Shown: in pieces, positions 12,901 through 24,900 of the stretch
Position numbering within the stretch: the first letter of the stretch is position 1
Layout of the letters: the number at the start of each line of letters is the position of its first letter
NCBI RefSeq assembly: GCF_026151205.1
Contig: NC_087076.1
Span: forward strand, 939,692-1,003,691
Direction of reading: 5' to 3'
Source of the DNA: Bolinopsis microptera
Lineage: Eukaryota > Ctenophora > Tentaculata > Lobata > Bolinopsidae
Length of the DNA stretch: 64,000 nt
Translations under genes and position numbers: made by a program
The notes under the pieces: model-generated
The model's input: the letters and a program-made list of their open reading frames with translations, nothing else
Database searches by the model: none
What the model was told of the DNA's origin: nothing

Positions 12901-15900
12901 GATAAGATTGCAACAGTCGACACTTCTCTACCTTCCATGTATCTTTCAAGCTGCTCACCGGTAAGTCCACACTTGATATACTTGATGATTGCCTTAACAG
13001 ACAGAGACCACTAAGAGTGTGCCCCACCCCTAACCACTTTCTGAGGAAACTATTGGTATTCTGTACCAATCTGGTAACTGTTGTGATCGGAATATCATAG
13101 ATGGCAAGAGGCCACTTCAGTTTTGGAAGGACCATGTACTGATATCCCAGCACTTCTGGAGCCCAGTAAGGGAACTTTCATCGAGTCTCCGAAGAAAAGT
13201 GTTCAGGTGGACCTTTGTTTATTCAATGACTGACTCGTCATTTCCTTCCACCTCCCCAGGAAATTGATCGGATTCTCTGACACATTGGGAATCTCCTCAC
13301 CACCCAACTCCAAACACATCTCTTCTCTCTCCACCACCTACGGTATTATTGAGTCCAAACGCTGTGGAGCCTCTAATAGCGTACAGAACAGACATTTGAA
13401 AACATTTGATTCTTTGTATATAGCCAGACGAACAGAACTTCGGAAAGAATGTTTCTTGTATAATATGTTTCTTGTATAATAGTTGGCTGTAATGATTCAA
13501 TACTTTGTCACTGACGAAACGTACCTATGTGCCCCTCCCCCCCCCCTCCGCTCCCGTCGCTAAAAAGGTCAGGTCTTCTTTTTTCCCCGAAAGGAAGGAA
13601 GCATTTTGTAATCCCAAATATTTTTTCGCAAAAAATTACCTAAAATTCGGGAAAATGCCAGCACGGTGTTAAGTTTATCACTTGCTTTCCTGATCTTGTA
13701 CTTGTACGGAGGGGTGCACTTGTAGGGGGGGGGGGGGCACTTGTAGGGGGGGGGGGCACTTGTAGGGATTCAGTATGTGAGGCACACATTATATTACATT
13801 TATTTATTCATTATATTTTAATGTATTTATACTTTATACTTTATAACGATAGTTTGACAATTTAATACGGATATTAATATTATTAAATTAAGATAATAAA
13901 ACTCCATGTTGTAACGGGACAGTTCTCAACTTTTCATGAGGATATATTTAAGGACCTGTTCATCGATTTAATCATTACTCTTATTTCAGTTATCAACAGC
14001 GGAGGAATAGTAGTCTTGTTATCTTGACATTAGAATCCCGAGGAAATCATGCTCATCTGTTTGTTGCTATTAGCAGCATTTCAACCCATCTTTGCTGGTG
14101 GTCCACGCAAAGCAAGCTGTACCATGAAGCTTCATGGAACAGATATTGAAGTTGGGAAAGTCGTGTTTGAGAGTGACGGCGTGATGTCACAATCCATCAG
14201 ACTTAACATAGACGGGGAGCCAGAGGACATCGTTAAAGGGCCCCACGGGTTCCACATCCACACCAACGCAGTTGTAGGGAACAGCTGTGGAAAAGAAAGT
14301 ACTGGAGGTCACTTCAACCCTCTGAGCACCACCCACGGTGACATAACCTCTATCGATGTTGAGCGACACGTCGGAGATTTCGGGAACGTCAACGCTGGAG
14401 ATAGAGGGGAGATCAACTTCGCCGCTGACATTTCTGTACACGAGAGTGGCAGTGTAGGAGCTTCCTTCTTAGGGAAACCCGCTATTTACTGTGGTCCCTG
14501 GCTAGAGAAAGTGTGGTCAGATGGCAAAGTAGAAACGTTCTATGGTGAAGAGCTACTTGAGGTTGAGAAGAGAAAAAGGAAGGGCAAAAAGGGCAAAAAG
14601 GTAAAGAAGTGCAGCAAGAAAAGAGAGAAGAAAGGACTGTGCATCAACATCCCAACCTTTGAAATAATCCGTCATGATCCTGACTGCTACGTTCCCATGA
14701 CAGAGAGATGGGGTTTCACTCTCAACTCTCTAAAGTTCAGACTTAAGGGACCGGACTCAGTGGTGGGTCGAGCAGCGGTCTTGCACGCTGGAAAGGATGA
14801 TCTGGGACGAGGGGGAGATGAGGGTAGTGCTGCTACTGGCAACGCTGGGGGCAGGATTGCTTGCTGCACCCTCCAACTGGAGAAGTAGGAGTAACCAGTA
14901 GGACCAGGCAGTAGCACGGAGAATCTAGAGGACAATTTACCAGCACTCTAATGGATACACCAATTTAATAAAACAGTTCGAATTATTTGAATGATAAGAG
15001 AAAATGTGAAAAAAAGTAATTCTTTGAATTTTATTTTTGATGTGACTTCTTCATTTACACTTTTGTTTTCAGCATTTTTAAATTGTGTTGTTTGCGTATA
15101 TTGGAGAAAAAAAGTTTCAAATGATACCTTAACAACACACAAGATACAAGATGTACATGTGTACCTTAACATGAATATGAAAATTTGAATACACATTTAA
15201 AAAATCAGTCAATGATTAAAAAAACACAGAGATAAAAATATTAATTATTGTAAAGATTTTGATCAAATATCACTTTCTAGGCGACTAATTCTTTAACAGA
15301 ACACGCTCAAAACTTCTCATAGCATCCTAAACTTGTAAATTAGAAGTTGATGACAGAAAGAAACTGATTCCTCTGCAGCTCAAGCCACGTGGTATTTATA
15401 TTGGTCACGTGGTTCTGGTCACGCGGTATTTATATTGGTCACGTGGGCTTTAACAAACTGTATAATAAACTGTTAATTCTAAATGTACGCAGTCAGTGTA
15501 AACGTGTCTCGCGTTCTTCAACATAGTTACTATTAATTACTACTAAGATGCAGTATTAATTATTTAATAGACTTCTATTTCTTAGTTTTGCGTGTAAACT
15601 GTTGTTGTTCAAGAATTAATAATTAATATTAAGATTAAGAACAGATAATCTATACTAACAATCCCAATAAATCTGTACGTGTGTACGTGTGTAATTTCCG
15701 AACGAATTTAATCAAAAAAACGGTCAGAGTTATGAAACTGGTTTTTTCGGTATAGTTGCCACAAAACTCTGACGAAGCCGAATGAATAAGGTTTTTTTAA
15801 TCGGTCGGTGGTAATGGATTTAATTGATCATTTTGTGACCCAAGGCCAAATATGATACTAAAGTGTTATGTCTCACTTTTTCTCCCCCTCTCTCTCCCCA

Positions 15901-18900
15901 TTTACAGCGCCCCTAATTACAGCTTTGTACATAATTAGGTAATTCGGCAGTAGAGCCTATTAAGTATTACCACTGGACACGTGTGATACTGGTGGTACCT
16001 GCAAGTGTACTCATTAAGCATTTAGAGTTCTGTAAAACTGCAGTTACAATTCTGCTAGAGTATTTTTAGTATTTACGATCGATATCAGATCTCGATCACT
16101 ACATACTTCCAAAATTTAAATCTCCAACTTTCTGCACAATGTACTGGAATGTTTTTTTAAAAAGAAAAGTGATATAGAAATAAAATCAACGATTTAATTT
16201 TAGGAAAGTAAATTTAATTCCCTGGTTTCTTTAGTCGCACCGTATCGGAACACGTGTCACAGCCCACATATCGGCTTACTACCACTCATAATGGCATTTA
16301 AAATGGACATCTGTATTATAATTTACAAAGGACCAGTCCCTGTCTCCCACCAGTCCCTGTCTCCCACCAGTCCCTGTCTCCCGCCAGTCCCTGTCTCCCA
16401 CCAGTCCCTGTCTCCCACCAGTCCCTGTCTCCCGCCAGTCCCTGTCTCCCGCCAGTCCCTGTCTCCCGCCAGTCCCTGTCTCCCACCAGTCCCTGTCTCC
16501 CACCAGTCCCTGTCTCCCACCAGTCCCTGTCTCCCACCAGTCCCTGTCTCCCACCAGTCCCTGTCTCCCACCAGTCCCTGTCTCCCGCCAGTCCCTGTCT
16601 CCCACCAGTCCCTGTCTCCCACCAGTCCCTGTCTCCCACCAGTCCCTGTCTCCCACCAGTCCCTGTCTCCCACCAGTCCCTGTCTCCCGCCAGTCCCTGT
16701 CTCCCACCAGTCCCTGTCTCCCACCAGTCCCTGTCTCCCACCAGTCCCTGTCTCCCACCAGTCCCTGTCTCCCACCAGTCCCTGTCTCCCGCCAGTCCCT
16801 GTCTCCCACCAGTCCCTGTCTCCCGCAAGTCCCTGTCTCCCGCCAGTCCCTGTCTCCCACCAGTCCCTGTCTCCCACCAGTCCCTGTCTCCCGCCAGTCC
16901 CTGTCTCCCACCAGTCCCTGTCTCCCGCCAGTCCCTGTCTCCCACCAGTCCCTGTCTCCCACCAGTCCCTGTCTCCCACCAGTCCCTGTCTCCCGCCAGT
17001 CCCTGTCTCCCACCAGTCCCTGTCTCCCACCAGTCTCTGTCTCCCGCCAGTTCCTGTCTCCCACCAGTCCCTGTCTCCCGCCAGTCCCTGTCTCCCACCA
17101 GTCCCTGTCTCCCACCAGTCCCTGTCTCCCACCAGTCCCTGTCTCCCGCCAGTCCCTGTCTCCCACCAGTCCCTGTCTCCCACCAGTCCCTGTCTCCCAC
17201 CAGTCCCTGTCTCCCACCAGTCCCTGTCTCCCACCAGTCCCTGTCTCCCACCAGTCCCTGTCTCCCACCAGTCCCTGTCTCCCGCCAGTCCCTGTCTCCC
17301 ACCAGTCCCTGTCTCCCGCCAGTCCCTGTCTCCCGCCAGTCCCTGTCTCCCACCAGTCCCTGTCTCCCACCAGTCCCTGTCTCTCACCAGTCCCTGTCTC
17401 TCACCAGTCCCTGTCTCCCGCCAGTCCCTGTCTCCCACCAGTCCCTGTCTCCCACCAGTCCCTGTCTCCCGCCAGTCCCTGTCTCCCGCCAGTCTCTGTC
17501 TCCCGCCAGTCCCTGTCTCCCACCAGTCCCTGTCTCCCACCAGTCCCTGTCTCCCACCAGTCCCTGTCTCCCACCAGTCCCTGTCTCCCACCAGTCCCTG
17601 TCTCCCGCCAGTCCCTGTCTCCCGCCAGTCCCTGTCTCCCACCAGTCCCTGTCTCCCACCAGTCCCTGTCTCCCGCCAGTCCCTGTCTCCCGCCAGTCCC
17701 TGTCTCCCGCCAGTCTCTGTCTCCCGCCAGTCCCTGTCTCCCACCAGTCCCTGTCTCCCACCAGTCCCTGTCTCCCACCAGTCCCTGTCTCCCACCAGTC
17801 CCTGTCTCCCACCAGTCCCTGTCTCCCGCCAGTCCCTGTCTCCCACCAGTCCCTGTCTCCCGCCAGTCCCTGTCTCCCGCCAGTCCCTGTCTCCCGCCAG
17901 TCCCTGTCTCCCGCCAGTCCCTGTCTCCCGCCAGTCCCTGTCTCCCGCCAGTCCCTGTCTCCCGCGATTCCCTGTCTCCCGCCAGTCTCTGTCTCCCACC
18001 AGTCCCTGTCTCCCACCAGTCCCTGTCTCCCACCAGTCCCTGTCTCCCACCAGTCCATGTCTCCCGCCAGTCCCTGTCTCCCACCAGTCCCTGTCTCCCG
18101 CCAGTCCCTGTCTCCCGCCAGTCCCTGTCTCCCGCCAGTCCCTGTCTCCCGCCAGTCCCTGTCTCCCGCCAGTCCCTGTCTCCCGCCAGTCCCTGTCTCC
18201 CACCAGTCCCTGTCTCCCACCAGTCCCTGTCTCCCACCAGTCTCTGTCTCCCTCGCTATAACCTTACTATCTTACTATTGAACAGGTGGTTAACTAGTAG
18301 TGTCCTTTCTAATTCAGTTAATTCCTGTCCTTTTGGTTTATTTTTGGTATGAACTTCGTTTAGTCTTTCCTGATATTAATCAAGATGCTGCTAAGGATCC
18401 ACAATCTCTTTATTGTACGCTAAATAACATATCATGAAGATAAGCGTGAGCCCTGAATGATTGGGAGCAGCAGTAGTAGTATCTCCCCACAAGGGACTGT
18501 GTCTATTGTGACGTCACGTGAGAGAGATGTGACGTCACGTGAGGGATTGTGACGTCACGTGATGTGCTGAATGATTGGGAGCAGCAGCAGTATCTCCCCC
18601 ACAAGGGACTGTGTCTATTGTGACGTCACGTGAGAGAGATGTGACGTCACGTGAGGGATTGTGACGTCACGTGATGTGCTGAATGATTGGGAGCAGCAGC
18701 AGTAGTAGTACGTCCCCCACAAGGGACTGTGTCTATTGTCTAAACTACGGCCTCCCCTTCCTCACCGTCAGATACGATGTTCGTTCGTCCCGCCCCTGCA
18801 TCTTAATGTGGTAATAGAGGTGACTAATGTGGTAGCTCAATGTCTGTGTATATTGTCTGTGTGGTTTGTTTTGTTGGGTGACTGTTTAGCCGATAAAATA

Positions 18901-21900
18901 GGGGTCACTCTGCAGCTGTACTCATTAGCTTCACGGATTCTCACATTTTCTACCATAACTTCAAAACGAAGCATTTTAGGGTGATTTTATATTCATAACT
19001 CGCGTTTAATGTGCTAGTTGCGGTTATTTTGCACTCTTCTAAAAGTCTCTAGCACATTCCTATAGAAATTTTAGAAAAATCTGTAAATATGAAAAAGAAA
19101 AATATGCCTAAATTTGTTGTGTGACTTTGAGATGCAAAAGATCAACTTTCCAGTTGAATAAACACATTCTTCATGTTTTTGAGGGTGTCAAAACTGTGCC
19201 AGAATTCAGAGAAAAATTTCAAGCATCAAAACAATCCGATTTTCCTTAACAGACTTTTTGTTCAAAACAAGCCCGAAGATGAAAATTACCACTTTTTGAC
19301 TTACAAATTTATAAAAACGCAGCCTTTTCAGATACGATATCAAATTTTTACACGCATGTAGAACAAGATGTGGAAAAACTTCGTGCAAAATTTCAGCTCG
19401 ATATCACAACAAATGATTGAGTTATATAAATATATAACCTCTCAATAAAACAAATATTGTTTTCCGAAGAATGCATTCTATTTTTTATATATTCGATTAC
19501 AAAAATAGGAATCCTCAAACAAAATTTGTTGGTGTGGGAACGGTGCGCTAGATGGTCACTGAACTTCCTATGAGGTCATTTGGCTGGACATTTGAGGTGT
19601 ATGCCCCCTCATATATTAACATAGGTTATCACCTGCTAACATCACCTGCTAACATCACCTGCTAACATCACCTGCTCTTCTGACAGCTAGAAGATCAGGC
19701 TCTATAGCTACTAGTTACCATAGTAACACTACTAGTTACCATAGTAACACACTGCTAACATCACCTGCTAACATCACCTGTCCTCTGACAGCTAGAAGAT
19801 CAGGCTCTATAGCTACTAGTTACCATAGTAACACTACTAGTTACCATAGTAACACACTGCTAACATCACCTGCTAACATCACCTGCTCCTCTGACAGCTA
19901 GAAGATCAGGCTCTATAGCTACTAGTTACCATAGTAACACTACTAGTTACCATAGTAACACACTGCTAACATCACCTGCTAACATCACCTGTCCTCTGAC
20001 AGCTAGAAGATCAGGCTCTATAGCTACTAGTTACCATAGTAACACTACTAGTTACCATAGTAACACACTGCTAACATCACCTGCTAACATCACCTGCTCC
20101 TCTGACAGCTAGAAGATCATGCTCTATAGCTACTAGTTACCATAGTAACACTACTAGTTACCATAGTAACACACTGCTAACATCACCTGCTAACATCACC
20201 TGCTCCTCTGACAGCTAGAAGATCAGGCTCTATAGCTACTAGTTACCATAGTAACACTACTAGTTACCATAGTAACACACTGCTAACATCACCTGCTAAC
20301 ATCACCTGCTCCTCTGACAGCTAGAAGATCAGGCTGGTCTCTTTTAAACGTAGAGCCCGGAAATATAGCCCGGTATTATCGCACCAGCTGCCAGCTTTCC
20401 AACTAACTACAAAGTGACACACAGCTCCAAGTAGACAGCCCCCTTTAGTTTACAATTTGTTTGAAATGCGTCTCACTGCTTATCTTACTGTTGTATGCTT
20501 AAAATGAGGTAAAATGAGGTAGAATGAGGTTGACCCCCCCTCCCCCCCTTGTATGCTTATCTTGATCCTGACTACTGCAGGTATTAGGTTATCACACTTC
20601 TAGTATTATCTTACTGTTCTGTGCTTATCTTGATCCTGACTACAGGTATTAGGTTATCACACTTCTAGTATTATCTTACTGTTCTGTGCTTATCTTGATC
20701 CTGACTACAGGTATTAGGTTATCACACTTCTAGTATTATCTTACTGTTCTATGCTTATCTTGATCCTGACTACAGGTATTAGGTTATCACACTTCTAGTA
20801 TTATCTTACTGTTCTGTGCTTATCTTGATCCTGACTACAGGTATTAGGTTATCACACTTCTAGTATTATCTTACTGTTCTGTGCTTATCTTGACCCTGAC
20901 TACAGGTATTAGGTTATCACACTTCTAGTATTATCTCTAAGGGGGAGGGAAATGACTCCTGCACTCAGTTAACAGTAACCGAGTGCAGGAATCGTTTCCC
21001 TTCTACAGCAATAATTAACAGCAAACTAGTAACAAGACATAATATCAGTCTGGTCCATCCACTCTGGCACTCTTAGTCTCACCACGTGTCATGACGTCAC
21101 ACCACGTGTCATGACGTCACACCACGTGTCATGACGTCACACCACGTGTCATGACGTCACACCACGTGTTAAACTAGTAACAAGACATAATATCAGTCTG
21201 GTCCATCCACTCTGGCACTCTTAGTCTCACCACGTGTCATGACGTCACACCACGTGTCATGACGTCACACCACGTGTCATGACGTCACACCACGTGTCAT
21301 GACGTCTCACCACGTGTCATGACGTCACACCACGTGTTAAACTAGTAATAAGACATAATATCAGACATAATATCCACTCTGGCACTTTTAGTCTCACCAC
21401 CAGACGTTTTATAATTTGTCTAATGAAATAAAATTGTCTCGTACAATGGACTTCGCCCTGCATTAAGGTATGGTAACGGGGGCATTGCTTGTGAGTTTGG
21501 TTGAATAGTTACCGGGCATGCTGGTGTCAGGAACAGATTCCGTTGAATATGTACTCACAACAACAACAACCATTAAGTCTGGACGAGTTATCTCTCTGTG
21601 TCAAGATGCTGTTCTCACTCTTTTTATTTGGGACCAGCTCCGCTATCGAGGCAGGATGCAATATGAAGCTACACAATGATGGCACGGAGATTGGAGACGT
21701 CCTGTTCACAGAAGATGGGAACTATCAGACTATAAAAGTAATGGTAGAAGCGGACCCTGACCTCATTACAAGAGGGCTCCATGGTTTCCAGGTCCACACC
21801 AGGGCAGTAGGAGGTAACGACTGTAGTTCAGACAGTATCGGAGGTCACTACAACCCCGGCAGAAGCAGTCACGGCGGGTTTGGCTCCCCGCCAGGTTTCA

Positions 21901-24900
21901 GGCACGCCGGAGATGTGGGTAACGTGCGTGCTGGAGACAGAGGTGAGATAGACTTCTCTAGTGAGATCACAATCTACCCCTGGAAACCAGTGTGGGGCAG
22001 TGGGCTCACTGAGCCGCGCAAATTCTGTGACCCGTACTACGAGAAGATCTGGTCGGATGGCAGAAGGATGAAGTTAGAGACTGAGGAAGCAGAGCACCTC
22101 CTCAAACTGCAGGAAGAGAGACAGAACAAGAAGACGAGCAAAAAGCGAAGGAAACGGTCGTTATTATGGAAGAAACAGCAACGAAAGAAAGGCAGCAAGA
22201 AAAAGGATAAAAAGAAAAAGAAAATCGCTAAGAAGAACCAATCAAAAAGAAAAAATAGTAAAAATGTCAGCCCAAAGAAAAAGGTGACGTATGAAATCCG
22301 CCAGAACGACTGCTACGAACCAAAGTGGCTGCAAGAAACCTGGAATTTCCACGAGCCTAAATTAACTCTGTTGGGAGAGGAGTCTATAGTAGGACGAGCA
22401 GTTGTGATCTACAGTGGGAGAGACGATCTAGGGTCAGGAGGACAGGAAACAGGGAATGTGGGTCCACCAATCGCTTGTTGTACTCTGGAACTTGTGGAGA
22501 GTTCAGGGTTTGATTAACAGTCGGCAATCTGCACAAAAGGAGTTGGAGAGGCTTGTTGGTTTCCCTTCATTGAGAACCAGTACTCTGCGGGAATAATAAA
22601 GACCCTGATTTACCGTGAACCCAGTTTTACACCACACCATTTTCGTTTCTCTCAAATTTTGCGGAAATCGGGGTTTATAATTACTGAAACTTAGCTGGAA
22701 TCATACTTAGTGTTATACTGCAACTTAGCTGGAATCATACTTAGTGTTTTACTGCAACTTAGCTGGAATCATACTTAGTGTTTTACTACAACTTAGTTTT
22801 TTAATATTCCAGCTAGAGACTTTGTTAACAGATTGTTTGTTATTTACTGATAGACACACAAGGATCTGTTGTTTTGAATACTGGCACATTGCCATACAAC
22901 TAAACGGTCCCTCATTACATGTCCCCTCATTGGTCCACATCACTTAACTTATTACTGTCAGCTCTGTTATTGTGGTAGCTATTTTGTGGGGACGGGGAGA
23001 GTTTGTTAAACCCAGAGGCGGCTATTGAGTATTGAGGACGTTTGTTAAACCTAGGTTTGTCACGTGGGAATATATGTGTTCACAGTAACATTTCATGTAT
23101 GGCCAGCTAGTGTAATTACTAATGATATGTACCAAACGTGTATAATTGTTTACATTGTAGTATCTAATTCATTTGTTTTCTTTACAAACCCTCTTAATTT
23201 TCAGTTTTCTACTGTGTTCCATGATGGGACCATGATATAGACAAAGTGTCATTTTTATCTGTAAAATGGAAACTGTAGTATATTAGGACGCATTGAAACT
23301 ACCGGACCACGATGTATGGGGACTTGCCACCCCATAGCAACATTAAAATATATCGACTCTGTTACATCGTTTCCTGTTAATATAAAACTCCGTTACAAAT
23401 TGAACTGGGATCTGGCAATACTACACCTAAGTTCAATAAAATGTGATAAAGTAATGTATAGCTAGACTTAAGTATAAGTCTGAAAGAATATAGAAAACAA
23501 AATAGTATACTGCTTGAAAGCTAAATAATAAACTGTGAAAGAGTAGTCAACGTGATTAAAACTGTTCCGATACCACCAAAGAAATAGATCACGGAAAAGG
23601 TAACATGCATAAGGAATTACAAGGTAATTTTTCCCCCTATACTACTCTTGCCGAAGGCAAAAAGATCGTAGGGAATAAGTAATCGGGTTTGGATATATGA
23701 GGTGGCCCGACGGACCTGCGTTGATGACAAAAGTCTGCTCCTTCGCAATATAGACCACTCCCCTATAGTTATGTGTATAGGAAGCGTCTGTTACTCTGCG
23801 CGCGACGCTAGCCATGTGTTAATTAATTACCGTGAAATTCCTCCTTCGCAAAGTTATTTTCCGTTATTTTTTTCTGGATTCATTTATTGTTGATGCGCGG
23901 CGCTACATTGGTCAAATAAATCGTCAATTTTTACCATGCACGAATCCCACTCATTTATAAAAAACATAGTATGTAAATATGTTGCACTTTTTGCCGGTCA
24001 CACTTTTCACTCAAAAGAATTAAAGGTACAAGTACATCGTAGGGAAAATTGATCGTGCGTGGTTTAACCGCGGCGAAATTCTTGTTAGTATAGGGTTCCC
24101 AGGTGACAAGACATAATCATACCTCATGTTATATGCTGCCTCTCTTCATGTTATATGCTGCCTCTCTTCATGATTCAGCACTTAACAACTCTCCTAACAC
24201 CACCTCATACAAGTACATCGTAGTTTACCTCATATTACACGGCTAATGAAGACATCTGTTGTGGGATCCCACAGGATCTCTAAAGCTCATTAGACTCTGA
24301 TAATAATACCCAACATCTATCAGCAACTTATTATTACTTATGTTGGGGGGGGGGGGGGGGGGGGGGAGGGGGGATGTTTGGGATGCAGAGAAACAGAAAG
24401 CTTATCTTCTTTACTTTTGAAACACGAATCCTCATAAATAGGCCTTCGGGTAACTCGATAAGTTAATAGACAATCTTATCGAGAGGTTACTACTTCTCAG
24501 AGGGGTTCAGTGTCGAATGTAGTGGGGTGGAAGAGGCGTGTAGTGGGGTGGAAGAGGCGTGTAGTGGGGTGGAAGAGGCGTGTAGTGGGGTGGAAGAGGC
24601 GTGTAGTGTGGTGGAAGAGGCGTTTGATAAGAAAGTAAACTCGTGTAAAACAGTTCCCAATTTCAAGTTGTCCAGTAACTGATGATCTCATTAGTATCTC
24701 TAAAATATTCGCTCAAAGCCCGCTCAAAAAATAGAGTATCAGTGTATTCCCAGGGTTGTTGTAGTAAATAGTGTCCTGTCACCAAGTTGTTTACTAAAAC
24801 CTTTCTCGGAAAGTTATCGTTGCGTTGTGATTATACTCGCTTTTTTCTTTAAGTTTTGATACAGTTATTCCTGCTTCGCATTAAGTTCTTGTAACTTGTC

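Noticed and set aside
16279..18281. Several ORFs of 278-656 residues on both strands (VPVSHQSLSP and WETGTGGRQG repeats)
   Set aside because: A 17-nt unit without stops opens all frames. No splice sites, start context or non-repeat sequence supports a protein.
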